Source: Halalkalibacter akibai JCM 9157 (lineage in GTDB: Bacteria; Bacillota; Bacilli; Bacillales; Bacillaceae_D). From it: a DNA stretch of 64,000 bases. Shown piece after piece: positions 36,871 through 46,408 of the stretch. Below the pieces are notes generated by a model. It saw nothing but the letters and a program-made list of their open reading frames with translations, did no database searches and was not told where the DNA came from. The stretch is from contig NZ_BAUV01000002.1 in assembly GCF_000513135.1 (NCBI RefSeq), forward strand, positions 124,001 to 188,000, in the 5' to 3' direction. Position numbers and translations under genes: made by a program. Positions within the stretch are counted from its first letter, which is position 1; each line of letters starts with the position of its first letter.

Positions 36871-36938
36871 TTATGGAACTTCTAGTTAAGAAAAAAATTG
36901 ATATAATAAAAGAGGGTGTGATGAAAGGAGGGCTTTAA

Positions 36939-38438
36939 ATGGAAACAATACGGCAAGACTATTTCTTTTGGCGTATGGTCCATTACTTAGTTTTTCAGAA
37001 GAAATACCGCCTTCTTGAACAAGGTTTTAGAGAGGTTTGGTTAGAAGATGAAAACATGAAACCACGAAGAATTGTGAGACTGGTTCGGGTAGATATAGAT
37101 TTTTCTAGCTGGGTAAAAAGAGATGTTTTACAGTCTGTTAAACAATTTGAATTGGTTCGCAAGCAATTACGCCTTGGCAAATTAGAAGGTGAAAATATAT
37201 ATATAAGTGTTTATCCCCCCGTTGACTCTTGGGATGATATTAACAAACCTTATTTTGAAAGTCGAAAGAAGAGAACGATTGTTTCTAGCTCCATAATCGA
37301 TAGTGCAAAGGCAAATGAAACTGAACTACCTCCTGCACCCATTCTTCAGTCTATTGAAGAGATGGAGACTGCTATCTTTCATTTGAAGGAACAAATTAGG
37401 GTAGAGGGAAAACGCAGGGAGGAAAAAGAAAAATCCTTCTTTTTTTATGGAAAACCATTTGCTACTGTTATGTTGCTTATTGTCATCTCTATTATGTTTT
37501 ATTTTCTTGAACGACATGGAAGTAGTACTTCTGTGTTAACTTTAATTGAATTTGGAGCGAAGTATAATCCACTTATTGAAGAAGGAGAATGGTGGCGTCT
37601 TATATCAGCCATGTTCTTACATATTGGTTTTTTACATTTATTTATGAATTCTCTTGCATTGTTCTACCTTGGAAGTGCCGTAGAAAGAATGTTTGGCACT
37701 GGTCGTTTTTTGTTTATTTATTTTATTGCAGGTGTTTCAGGTTCTTTAGCTAGTTTTGCTTTTAATGAACAAGTTGCAGCAGGTGCATCAGGAGCTATTT
37801 TCGGTTGTTTTGGGGCATTGCTTTATTTTGGGATTGTTGAGAGGAAACTTTTTTTTAGAACGATGGGTAAGAGTGTTGTGACAATATTGATTATAAATCT
37901 TGTCTTCGGTTTTGCTGTTCCAATGGTAGATAATGGAGCTCATATTGGTGGATTAATTGGGGGGTTCTTAGCGTCTTTCGTAGTTCAACTGCCCAAATTA
38001 AAGCATTCTATAAAACAATTGGTTTTCTTAGGTGTTACGTTTCTTTATGTCGTTAGTCTTTATTGGTTCGGTGGCTTAAATGAACATAAAGCAAGTAACC
38101 CTATTTTAGAAGTACAGATTGGTCAAGAGTATTTACAAAAAGAGGAATATGAACTTGCATATCCGCATTTACAACGTGCAGTTAACTTAGATGCCGATCT
38201 ACCTGAAGCAACTTTTTTGTTAGCATATGCGGAAGCGATGTTTGAAAATTATGAGAGAGCAAGAGAACTCTTACTTCAAACAATTTCTTTGCGCTCCGAT
38301 TTTCACGAAGCTCATTATAATCTCGCTTTGGTGTATTATGAACTTGGGGAAATAGAAGAAGCTCGTGCCGCTGTCAGTCGAGCGCTTGAACTTTACCATG
38401 ATGATATTTATTTAGAACTCGAGAAAAAGTTAAAGTGA
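36939..38438 (+). CDS. yqgP: Rhomboid intramembrane serine protease with TPR tail, YqgP/GluP
   Basis: 499 residues in three parts. A cytoplasmic N-terminal domain of about 170 residues. A rhomboid core with the loop NPLIEEGEWWRLISAMFLHIG, nucleophile Ser in AGASGAIFGCFG near residue 286 and catalytic His in NGAHIGGLIGG near residue 340. Then, after a last helix, about 120 residues of TPR-like repeats (EYELAYPHLQRAVNLDADL, then EAHYNLALVYYELGEIEEA). B. subtilis YqgP cleaves the magnesium transporter MgtE with FtsH under Mn stress. AAGGAGGG precedes the ATG. Confidence 0.9.
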   Translation: METIRQDYFFWRMVHYLVFQKKYRLLEQGFREVWLEDENMKPRRIVRLVRVDIDFSSWVKRDVLQSVKQFELVRKQLRLGKLEGENIYISVYPPVDSWDDINKPYFESRKKRTIVSSSIIDSAKANETELPPAPILQSIEEMETAIFHLKEQIRVEGKRREEKEKSFFFYGKPFATVMLLIVISIMFYFLERHGSSTSVLTLIEFGAKYNPLIEEGEWWRLISAMFLHIGFLHLFMNSLALFYLGSAVERMFGTGRFLFIYFIAGVSGSLASFAFNEQVAAGASGAIFGCFGALLYFGIVERKLFFRTMGKSVVTILIINLVFGFAVPMVDNGAHIGGLIGGFLASFVVQLPKLKHSIKQLVFLGVTFLYVVSLYWFGGLNEHKASNPILEVQIGQEYLQKEEYELAYPHLQRAVNLDADLPEATFLLAYAEAMFENYERARELLLQTISLRSDFHEAHYNLALVYYELGEIEEARAAVSRALELYHDDIYLELEKKLK

Positions 38439-38442
38439 CCTT

Positions 38443-38475
38443 AAAAAGCCCAACTGTTCATACAGTGGGCTTTTA
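38443..38475. terminator. Bidirectional terminator after yqgP
   Basis: AAAAGCCC-ACTG pairs with CAGT-GGGCTTTT around a six-base loop; it also ends the convergent gene at 38480. Confidence 0.85.
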
Positions 38476-38479
38476 ACCT

Positions 38480-39355
38480 TTATTGGATTGTCTGTAACAA
38501 TTGAACAGGCTCTCCGTCTTCTGTGCGAAACAATACAAAGAAGTGATCAGCTGAGTTAGGTACAAGGATAACGGGGACTGTACTACCGATAGGACTTACA
38601 GTCGTTCCGTCTTGTTTGGTAATTCCTAATACATAATTTTTATATAGTCCTTCCCAAAGTCCGCCAAGAAATTGAGCGTGTTTTTCTGGGGTCAAACCAG
38701 GTAGTGGAGTTTCTTCATACAGAACTAAATCAGTTAATGGAACTCTTAAATATTCTTCTTTGGGTAGGTTGTAGTAAGTGAACAAAGCATCCCAGTCATA
38801 ATTTTGTTGTTGAGTTAAAATATAATCTAAGATACGTTTACTTTCTTTTTCTTCTTCGGTTTCAGGGGTGCGAAAGGCATGTAATGGACTTAAGGGAGAG
38901 TCGATCACATAAAGTTGATCAAAACTAATTTTTTGTGCACTTTTAATTTCATCATTTGGGTAATGTAATTCAGCATGATGAAAAGTAACAACACGATAAT
39001 GCCCACTATCATCTGATTTTACGTCCTTTTCCATTTCAATTGTTGTGGTATTCTCTTTCCATGTAGAGAGAGTGTCTTTTAAATACCCATCTTCAAATAG
39101 TAACGATACATCTTGCCTTAAGTATGCTTTTTGATTCAAGACCGAACTAACTGTCCAATCTAATGTGTATTCGTCTTCATCTTCCATCGTTTGAAAATCA
39201 ATTCTAGAAGATGCTTCCTCAAACGTTGCATTAGGATCTATCGGAAAAAAGATCAATGCATCTCTCAATGGCTCTGGTTTAATCGTTATGACTAGAAAGA
39301 GGCCAACGCAAAAGGAAGTGATTAATAATGTTAATGCAAATTTCCATTTACTCAT
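38480..39355 (-). CDS. Membrane-anchored protein of unknown function
   Basis: About 291 residues. An N-terminal hydrophobic stretch (WKFALTLLITSFCVGLFLVI) is either an uncleaved anchor or a signal peptide. The rest is extracytoplasmic, acidic, and ends PVILVPNSADHFFVLFRTED. GGAGGG is six bases before ATG 39355; the frame continues upstream to a TTG without a site. I do not recognise the family. It is divergent from the SpoVAF gene, so the two may share a regulatory region of about 120 bp. Confidence 0.7.
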   Translation of the reverse strand: MSKWKFALTLLITSFCVGLFLVITIKPEPLRDALIFFPIDPNATFEEASSRIDFQTMEDEDEYTLDWTVSSVLNQKAYLRQDVSLLFEDGYLKDTLSTWKENTTTIEMEKDVKSDDSGHYRVVTFHHAELHYPNDEIKSAQKISFDQLYVIDSPLSPLHAFRTPETEEEKESKRILDYILTQQQNYDWDALFTYYNLPKEEYLRVPLTDLVLYEETPLPGLTPEKHAQFLGGLWEGLYKNYVLGITKQDGTTVSPIGSTVPVILVPNSADHFFVLFRTEDGEPVQLLQTIQ

Positions 39356-39472
39356 CCCAGTCCCTCCAATGGACAAACTATTTGCACCATTTATATGTCT
39401 TAAAAAAAGGTCTTATGCATGGAATGTTCATCAAAAGCAAATAATGTAAGGGAATTGGAGGTGTGAGGTCGA

Positions 39473-40935
39473 TTGAGTAACAAAAAAATTAAGAACCCAG
39501 TCACTATTATATATCAGGATAATATTGATTTTTTAAAAAGGGAATTGGATGTTGATACAAGTTTTGACTTAGTCCATTTAGAGTTAGAGTATGCAGAGCG
39601 CCAGATGTCATTATTTTTGGTAGATGGATTTGGAAAAGATCAGGCTATTACTCAAATTCAGCGAGAATTGATTAGAGTTAAAGCTGAAGATTTAGAAGAC
39701 CGCCCGCTAGATAAGTTAATGAAACATCATATACCTTACGCCGAGATTGAGGCTACAGATGATTTAGATAATGTAGTTGATCAGGTATTAGCTGGTCCAG
39801 CAGCATTGGTTGTTGAAGGTATAGATCAAATTATTTTAGTAGACACTCGTGAGTATCCAGTAAGAGGACCAGAGGAACCAGATACAGAGAAGGTAATCAG
39901 AGGCTCAAAAGATGGGTTTGTTGAGACAATTGTTATGAACGCAGCTCTAATGAGAAGACGCGTGCGTGATCGAACAATGCGAGTTGAACATGTATCAGTT
40001 GGCCGACGTTCTAAATCGGATTTAGCTATTACATATATTGCTGATATAGCCGATCAAGAGTATGTTCAAAAAATTAAAGCTGGATTAGATAAGATCGAAA
40101 CAGATGGATTGCCAATGGGAGATAAAACGATAGAAGAGTTTATTTTCGGACATAATTACAATCCGTACCCTATGGTTCGTTACACTGAGAGACCAGATGT
40201 TGCAGCATCTCATTTATTAGAAGGTCATGTTATTATTATGGTAGATGGATCACCAAGTGTGATGATTTCACCAACTACTTTTTGGCATCATATGCAACAT
40301 GCGGAAGAATATAGCAGAAGCCTTTAGTTGGTCTGGTCTTAAGAATCGTACGCTATTTAGCCGTTTGGGCATCGATCTTTCTAATTCCTCTTTGGTACCT
40401 GTTAGCTACTAATGAGCAATTTAGGCCAGAAGCATTAGGGTTTATAGGAGCTGAGGAGTCAGGTACTATTCCTTTATATATTCAATTCCTAGCAGCGGAA
40501 GTAGGAATTGAAATGCTCAGAATGGCTGCGATTCATACACCTAATGCCCTAGCAACTGCCCTTGGTCTTGTTGCAGCATTACTAATAGGAGATGTAGCAA
40601 TCAACGTAGGTTTATTTTCTCCTGAAGTAGTGCTTTATTTGGCCGTAGCCGCTGTAGGTACTTTTGCAACGCCAAGCTATGAAATGAGTCTTGCTAATCG
40701 GATTATCCGAGTCGGTCTTTTGATTGTAACAGCTATCTTTGGAGGTCCTGGATTTATTGTTGGGACAACCATTTGGCTGTTAATGTTAGTACACTTAAAA
40801 CCATTAGATACACCTTACATGTGGCCTTTTATCCCATTTAACTCTAGGGCATTAAAAGACGTATTGTTTCGTGTTCCAATTCCAACTAAAAAGCAGAGGC
40901 CACAAGCAATACATCCCAATGATCCTGACCGTTAA
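39473..40935 (+). CDS. spoVAF: Spore germination protein, SpoVAF/GerAA family (frameshifted)
   Basis: About 487 residues after repair. An N-terminal cytoplasmic domain of about 280 residues (LKRELDVDTSFDLVHLELEY, then ALVVEGIDQIILVDTREYP and GFVETIVMNAALMRRRVRD) is followed by a membrane domain with SIFLIPLWYLLATNEQF and GDVAINVGLFSPEVVLYLAVA. These fit GerA-type A subunits and SpoVAF most closely. The frame breaks at about 40320: one extra base in AGAAGCCT joins AEEYSR to PLVGLVLRIVRY. The TTG start follows GGAGGTG. No other spoVA gene is adjacent, unlike B. subtilis. Confidence 0.78.
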
Positions 40936-40948
40936 TAAAAGATTGAGT

Positions 40949-41000
40949 TCATTCAAAACAAAAAAACATCCAGCTTGGATGTTTTTTTTGTTTTGAATGA
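40949..41000. terminator. Long perfect stem terminator after spoVAF
   Basis: A stem of 24 bp (TCATTCAAAAC and AAACATCCA in the left arm pairing with the right arm) closes a three-base loop, with T-runs on both strands. It serves the convergent spoVAF and yueI genes. Confidence 0.85.
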
Positions 41001-41087
41001 TTTCTTAATAATATTGCTTTAGATAATGTTTCATAATTAACTATGGCGGAATAGATTGGATATACGCCGATCCTGAGTTGATAATAA

Positions 41088-41486
41088 TTAGGATCTTTCA
41101 TCCATATCTCTTAAATATAAATCATCTTTAATAAAGGCGTCTTTAACATCAACAGCGTCCTTTTCATCAGCTAATACTAATCCAAAAGGCGTTGGTTTAG
41201 TTGGGTTTACAATAGTAAAACGTATTCCCTGTTTATTTGCTTCTTGAAGGTAGTTTGAATAATTTGTATAAGATAAATCTCCATTTAAATATAAATGTAG
41301 GTTGCGTTTCTTCTTCATAACCTCTATTACTTCAGGGTACATTCCTTTTAAAATAACTTGTTTCTTTGTGAGAGCGATATGGATTCTCTCTAAAAAAGTG
41401 GTTAAAAATAAATTCTTTTCCTCAGGTTTAATCTCAGGATTACCATAAAGCGCTCGATCAATGATGTTTTGGATTTCTTCACTCAT
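41088..41486 (-). CDS. yueI: YueI family DUF1694 protein
   Basis: 132 residues. The opening EEIQNIIDRALYGNPEIKPE and the middle LTTFLERIHIALTKKQV match the DUF1694/YueI family, small soluble proteins with an L7Ae/YbaK-like alpha-beta fold and no known activity. The C-terminus (AFIKDDLYLRDMDE) is acidic. The ATG has AGAAGGAA upstream. Confidence 0.82.
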   Translation of the reverse strand: MSEEIQNIIDRALYGNPEIKPEEKNLFLTTFLERIHIALTKKQVILKGMYPEVIEVMKKKRNLHLYLNGDLSYTNYSNYLQEANKQGIRFTIVNPTKPTPFGLVLADEKDAVDVKDAFIKDDLYLRDMDERS

Positions 41487-41610
41487 CTACTTTTCCTTCT
41501 TTCTAACTAAACTTTGTCCTTCTTATTTTCTTTCCTCGAACATATGATAACATAGCGAATTCCAACAAAACTGTGATATAGATTGTTGCACACAGATTGT
41601 TCTTAAGAGG

Positions 41611-42135
41611 ATGGTGGTAAAAATGTGGATTGTCGTAATTTTACTTTTATTTGTATTTACAATTGGATTAACAATCGGAGGCTTACTCACTGCCCCAAGA
41701 GAACCAGTTAAACCGATTCATCTAATTCTATTTACTTTGTTTTTCTTGTTTCTTTGTTACTTAGGCATGATTACAGGTATGTTTCTTTCAGGGTGGATCG
41801 CTATTCGTTTCATTGAAATCGTGTTAGCCATCTTGTCACTCTTATTTATCGTTGCTTGTTTTAGTCGTTTTCATCCAACTTTAGGATTTTTTCATCCAGA
41901 AGATAAAATTTTAATTAGTGTGTTGGCTTTTTTGTTTTTTCTAATGGGTGTAGAATGGGGTGTATTAGAATTTAGAACGTTTTTTACGCTAGCTTGTGGG
42001 ATATTGTTCGCATTTGCTTTAGCTGCTGGTGTGTTTATTCAATTGCAAATTAAACAAGCTTTGTGGAGAAATTACTATTGTGCGTTTGCTCCCCTTGTTT
42101 GGCTTCTTTTCGTATCTATACTGAAGCTGTTATAA
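41611..42135 (+). CDS. Hypothetical membrane protein
   Basis: 174 residues, almost entirely hydrophobic with five or six predicted helices (WIVVILLLFVFTIGLTIGG, FTLFFLFLCYLGMITGMFL and later ones). A conserved-looking FHPEDKILI loop lies in the middle. ATG 41623 (MWIVVI) may be the true start since GAGGATGG lies upstream of it. Family unknown. It is 21 bp upstream of yqgQ and reads the same way, so it probably belongs to the yqgQ-glcK transcript. Confidence 0.7.
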   Translation: MVVKMWIVVILLLFVFTIGLTIGGLLTAPREPVKPIHLILFTLFFLFLCYLGMITGMFLSGWIAIRFIEIVLAILSLLFIVACFSRFHPTLGFFHPEDKILISVLAFLFFLMGVEWGVLEFRTFFTLACGILFAFALAAGVFIQLQIKQALWRNYYCAFAPLVWLLFVSILKLL

Positions 42136-42156
42136 TATCTATGAGGTGGGCAAAAA

Positions 42157-42348
42157 ATGAAGACAATGTATGATATAGGACAACTGTTAAAAAAACATGG
42201 GACGATCGTTTATACACGAGATCGTTCGGTAGATTTAATCTTAATGGAAGATGAGTTACGAGAACTTTATGAGATGAAGTTAATAGATGTTACTGAATAT
42301 CAGCAAGGTTTGCTTATCTTACGTTCCGAAAAATCTAAATTGAGTTAA
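42157..42348 (+). CDS. yqgQ: YqgQ family DUF910 protein
   Basis: 63 residues. MYDIGQLLKKHGTIVYTRDR and ELRELYEMKLIDVTEYQQG are the DUF910/YqgQ family sequence, a small helical protein that precedes glucokinase in many Bacilli and whose role is unknown. GAGGTGGG is upstream, and glcK starts 12 bp after the stop. Confidence 0.9.
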   Translation: MKTMYDIGQLLKKHGTIVYTRDRSVDLILMEDELRELYEMKLIDVTEYQQGLLILRSEKSKLS

Positions 42349-42360
42349 AGGTGGAGAAAC

Positions 42361-43335
42361 ATGTTAGACAAATGGTATGTAGGTGTAGATATTGGTGGGA
42401 CAACAATTAAATTAGCGTTTGTTACAACTGAAGGTGAGATCGTAACTAAATGGGAAATTCCAACGAATACATCCGAGGATGGCAAGCACATAACTAAGGA
42501 TATAGCTATAGCAATAGAAGAAAAATGTCAGGAGCTGGAAGGGAATAAAGCCAATCTTATCTCTATTGGCTTAGGGGCTCCAGGCTTTATTAACATGGAA
42601 ACGGGCTTTATTTATCAAGCTGTTAATATTGGGTGGAAAGATTTCCCACTTAAAGAGGAACTAGAAAAGGAAACAGGCCTTTCGGTAACTGTAGATAATG
42701 ATGCTAATATTGCAGCGTTAGGAGAAATGTGGACAGGAGCGGGAGAAGGTGCGTCTAATCTTCTATGTGTTACTCTTGGTACTGGTGTTGGTGGGGGCAT
42801 TATAGCGAATGGTCAAATTCTTCATGGTGTCAACGGGATGGCTGGCGAAATTGGACACTATACTTCATTGGCAGAAGGTGGCGCGCCATGTAACTGTGGA
42901 AAAACAGGATGCCTCGAAACAATTGCTTCTGCTACAGGAATTTCAAGAATCGCGATTGAGAAGGTAGCGGAAGAACCTACTAGTATACTACAAGCGAAAC
43001 TATATGAATTTAACACATTGACTTCTAAAGATGTTTTTGATGCAGCAGCTGCTGGGGACAAGCTAGCTAATTCCGTTGTGAATGAGGTTAGCTTCCATCT
43101 AGGGCTAGCATTAGCTAATTTATCAAATGGTTTAAACCCTGAAAAGATTGTTATTGGTGGAGGAGTTTCTAAGGCTGGTGATGTTCTTTTAAACGCTATA
43201 GAGAGACAATTTAAACGTTTCGCTCTTGGACGAGTAGCTGAAGGTTGTGAATTTAAAATAGCTACATTAGGCAATGATGCTGGTGTCATTGGTGGAGCTT
43301 GGCTTGCGAAACAAAACGTGGTCGCAACTAAATAA
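42361..43335 (+). CDS. glcK: Glucokinase, ROK family
   Basis: Phosphorylates glucose with ATP. 324 residues, standard for ROK glucokinases of Bacilli. ATP loop VGVDIGGTTIKLAFV, substrate residues in VDNDANIAALGEMWTGAG, the segment TLGTGVGGGIIANG, and the zinc-binding ROK signature CNCGKTGCLETIAS. Coupled to yqgQ. The context (yqgP-yqgQ-glcK) is the conserved one although spoVAF and yueI have been inserted in between. Confidence 0.95.
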   Translation: MLDKWYVGVDIGGTTIKLAFVTTEGEIVTKWEIPTNTSEDGKHITKDIAIAIEEKCQELEGNKANLISIGLGAPGFINMETGFIYQAVNIGWKDFPLKEELEKETGLSVTVDNDANIAALGEMWTGAGEGASNLLCVTLGTGVGGGIIANGQILHGVNGMAGEIGHYTSLAEGGAPCNCGKTGCLETIASATGISRIAIEKVAEEPTSILQAKLYEFNTLTSKDVFDAAAAGDKLANSVVNEVSFHLGLALANLSNGLNPEKIVIGGGVSKAGDVLLNAIERQFKRFALGRVAEGCEFKIATLGNDAGVIGGAWLAKQNVVATK

Positions 43336-43393
43336 GCATGTCATAATATAAATAGAGACAATCATCAAAGTAAGTTATACAGAGAAGGAGATT

Positions 43394-44815
43394 ATGTTGA
43401 TGTCAGAATACAGGACGGAAAGAGATTTAATTGGAGAAAAGCAAGTACCTAAGGATGCTTATTATGGCATCCAAACGATGCGAGCTAGAGAAAATTTCCC
43501 AATTACCGGCTATCCCCCGCACCCGGAACTGATTCGTGCGTTCGGTTATGTGAAAAAAGCAGCTGCGATGGCGAATCGAGATGTTGGTGTTTTGCAAATT
43601 AATATTGCTGATGCCATCATCGAAGCAGCAGAAGAAGTGATTGAAGGAAAACTCAATCAACATTTTATTGTTGATGCTATTCAAGGGGGAGCAGGGACGT
43701 CCTTTAATATGAATGCAAATGAAGTAATTGCGAATCGTGCCATTGAGCTGCTTGGGGGACAAAAGGGCGAATACATGCGTGTTAGCCCGAACACACATGT
43801 AAATATGGCTCAGTCAACCAATGATGCTTTTCCAACGGCTATTCATATTTCAGCCTTGCGATTAGCAGATGGTTTAACAAAAGAATTAGAAAAGTTAATT
43901 GACGTTTTGAAACTGAAATCACAGGAGTTCGATGACGTATTAAAAATGGGTAGGACTCACCTTCAAGATGCAGTTCCAATCCGTTTAGGTCAGGAATTTG
44001 GAGCTTACCAACGTGTTTTGTCTAGGGATTTAGGTAGGATCAGACGCTCAGTTGATCATCTTTACGAAGTAAATATGGGAGCAACAGCAGTGGGGACTGG
44101 TTTAAATGCCAAGCCAGAATATATTAAGAAGGTTTCTAAGTATCTAGCTGATATTACATCTTATCCATTTAAAACAGCTGAGGATCTTGTAGATGCTACT
44201 CAAAATACAGATGCATATACAGAAGTATCAAGCGCACTAAAAATTGCGGCCATTAATTTATCTAAAATAGCCAATGATTTACGCTTGATGAGCTCAGGAC
44301 CACGAACAGGTTTAAATGAAATAAACTTGCCTTCACGTCAGCCAGGTTCTTCTATTATGCCTGGCAAAGTAAACCCTGTCATGTGCGAGGTTATTAATCA
44401 GATTTCATTCCAAGTTATTGGAAACGATCATACGATTAGTTTAGCCTCAGAAGCAGGCCAACTTGAACTGAATGTTATGGAGCCTGTATTAGTGTTTAAT
44501 TTATTGCAATCTTTATCAATCTTACAAAACGGAATTCGTGTTTTTCGGGAGTATGCGGTTGAGGGCATTACAGCGAATATTGATCATTGTCGCGAGTTAG
44601 TCGAGCGAAGCGTTGGAATTGTAACCGCCATAAATCCACATGTAGGATATGAGGTTGCCTCAAGAGTTGCGAAAGAAGCGATTCAATCGGATCGACCAGT
44701 GAGAGAGATTTGTTTAGAACGTGGTATTTTAACTGAAGAAGAATTAAATGAGATTCTTGACCCGAAAGAAATGACCAACCCGGGAATTGCTGGTTCTCAC
44801 TTTATTCAAGGTTAA
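43394..44815 (+). CDS. aspA: Aspartate ammonia-lyase
   Basis: Converts L-aspartate to fumarate and ammonia. 473 residues, fumarase/aspartase superfamily. It opens EYRTERDLIGEKQVPKDAYY. STNDAFPTAIHISALRL, the TGLN loop and the catalytic signature GSSIMPGKVNPVMCE (near residue 317) are all present. NMNANEVIANRA favours aspartase over fumarase. In B. subtilis the ansAB operon uses this name; here no asparaginase is adjacent. The ATG at 43394 is close to its AAGGAG; ATG 43400 is an alternative. Confidence 0.93.
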   Translation: MLMSEYRTERDLIGEKQVPKDAYYGIQTMRARENFPITGYPPHPELIRAFGYVKKAAAMANRDVGVLQINIADAIIEAAEEVIEGKLNQHFIVDAIQGGAGTSFNMNANEVIANRAIELLGGQKGEYMRVSPNTHVNMAQSTNDAFPTAIHISALRLADGLTKELEKLIDVLKLKSQEFDDVLKMGRTHLQDAVPIRLGQEFGAYQRVLSRDLGRIRRSVDHLYEVNMGATAVGTGLNAKPEYIKKVSKYLADITSYPFKTAEDLVDATQNTDAYTEVSSALKIAAINLSKIANDLRLMSSGPRTGLNEINLPSRQPGSSIMPGKVNPVMCEVINQISFQVIGNDHTISLASEAGQLELNVMEPVLVFNLLQSLSILQNGIRVFREYAVEGITANIDHCRELVERSVGIVTAINPHVGYEVASRVAKEAIQSDRPVREICLERGILTEEELNEILDPKEMTNPGIAGSHFIQG

Positions 44816-45027
44816 AAAGCATTTAAAAGATGACTCAATTACATATACTCTGCTACCAAAAAAATAAATGAAATTAATTTATTTTACGCTTATAATGGTG
44901 AATCTAGAGTATATTAATTCGAGTGATCTTTTTTTGTTATAAAAATGAAACATTTGCTTGTACTAATCCGTCTAATATATAGTTGTATAGACGATAGAAA
45001 TATATTAAAAGGGGAGAGTGCTGTACT

Positions 45028-46143
45028 GTGAGAAAAATTTTAATAATCATTTTAGCTTTAGCAGTAACCGGCTGTACACAAGCTCCCCTAGAAAGCCAAC
45101 CTTTACCCAAAAGTCAAATAGATGCTCCAATTAAGAGAGATGTACCAAACGCTTTCTTTTCAGGTACAAAGATCGTTGAAATTAAAGAGGAACATCGGGC
45201 TGTAGAAATTATGAGTTGGTTTGATTCTAATCATGTACTATTTTTACAAGAAGACTTAGACGGTTCAACTTTGATCAAGCACAACATTTATTCAGGTACT
45301 ACTTCCGAATTCTATGAAATAAGCGGCTGGATCCTAGACGTTGTAGCAAACGTTGACCATTCATTATTTGCTTTGCAGGTAATAAACGAAGAAGACAAAG
45401 CAGAAGTGATTATTGTTAGTAAAGAGGGAAATGTTGAACTAACAATTAATGATTTTGGTGAAGATTACTCTGTATTTTGGAACGAGTATGATGCAGGTTC
45501 TCTTATTCTAACCTCTTATTTGCCTGACTGGGATTTTGAAACGTATTTTGTTGATGTTGAAAACGATAAAATGAGACAAATAGAGATTGAACAATCTTAC
45601 ATTCAGTGGGTTTCTAAAGATACCGTTGCATTTTTAAAGTGGGATGAACTTGAACCAAGTTTTGAGGCTCCACTTTATCTTGTTAATGTGAATACGGGTG
45701 ACTATGAGGTTTGGGAGGACAATGTTATTGCTTATATTAGCTTTCCGGACGAATTGTCGCTGTCTATTTCGGTTGATACTGATTACGATCTGTATTCCTC
45801 TTATAAGTTTTATGATCAGCAAGAAGTTTTTAGGGAGATCGAAATACCAATTTTAAACACATATTCTGAACAATGGTGGATTCCTTATTACACTTACGAT
45901 GACAAAAACGGTATTTTTTATTTTCTGAGACCTAAATCAAGTGGAGACTTTATCAGCTATCAGGATGGATATGATCTAGTTGCTTATAATGTTTACTCTG
46001 ATTCTGAAGAAACGTTGACGACATTGGAGCGCCATACACCTATTTTAATTTCTCCAGATGGAGAAGTGTTATTAGTTGGTGAACGTTTTGAGACAGCTAT
46101 GAAGCTAGACGAAAGAGTTCTCGTTCCGTTATGGCAAGACTAA
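45028..46143 (+). CDS. yqgU: YqgU-like lipoprotein
   Basis: 371 residues. Signal peptide with lipobox (ILALAVTGC, Cys16), then a beta-rich extracytoplasmic domain. Repeated WD-like strands such as VLFLQEDLDGSTLIKHNIYSG and LALQVINEEDKAE-type segments suggest a beta-propeller. The order glcK ... yqgU matches B. subtilis. Start GTG follows GGGGAGAG. Function is unknown; lipid anchoring outside the membrane is the safest statement. Confidence 0.75.
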   Translation: MRKILIIILALAVTGCTQAPLESQPLPKSQIDAPIKRDVPNAFFSGTKIVEIKEEHRAVEIMSWFDSNHVLFLQEDLDGSTLIKHNIYSGTTSEFYEISGWILDVVANVDHSLFALQVINEEDKAEVIIVSKEGNVELTINDFGEDYSVFWNEYDAGSLILTSYLPDWDFETYFVDVENDKMRQIEIEQSYIQWVSKDTVAFLKWDELEPSFEAPLYLVNVNTGDYEVWEDNVIAYISFPDELSLSISVDTDYDLYSSYKFYDQQEVFREIEIPILNTYSEQWWIPYYTYDDKNGIFYFLRPKSSGDFISYQDGYDLVAYNVYSDSEETLTTLERHTPILISPDGEVLLVGERFETAMKLDERVLVPLWQD

Positions 46144-46215
46144 ATGAGATGTTGATTTCCCTTGCTTTTTAGAAGAAGTCTGTCATAATAGTGGTAATAA
46201 TAAGTGAAATGAAAG

Positions 46216-46303
46216 ACTAGGGGTGCCTATGTGAGTGGGCTGAGAAAAAGGTGTTCCTTTTACCCTCGTACCTGATCTGGATCACGCCAGCGTAGGGAAG
46301 TCA
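46216..46303 (+). promoter_or_regulatory. TPP riboswitch (thi box)
   Basis: Contains the conserved parts in order: ACTAGGGGTGCC, GGGCTGAGA, then ACCCTCGTACCTGATCTGGATC and ACGCCAGCGTAGGGAAGT. Binding of thiamine diphosphate would favour the terminator just downstream and shut off the thi operon. Confidence 0.96.
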
Positions 46304-46309
46304 CCGCAG

Positions 46310-46341
46310 CCGTATTCCGTATGTTCGGATACGGTTTTTTT
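46310..46341 (+). terminator. Riboswitch-controlled terminator
   Basis: CCGTATTCCG pairs with CGGATACGG (one bulged T) before T8, placed directly after the TPP aptamer. Confidence 0.85.
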
Positions 46342-46408
46342 CGTATTAGTTGACTCGATTCTTAACATTCACTTAGAACCACAAACTTAAATTAGAGGTG
46401 AAAACAGC

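Noticed and set aside
36995-37180. Minus-strand ORFs under yqgP, ppk, thiG and other genes
   Set aside because: They are antisense shadows of strongly conserved genes with no independent start signals.
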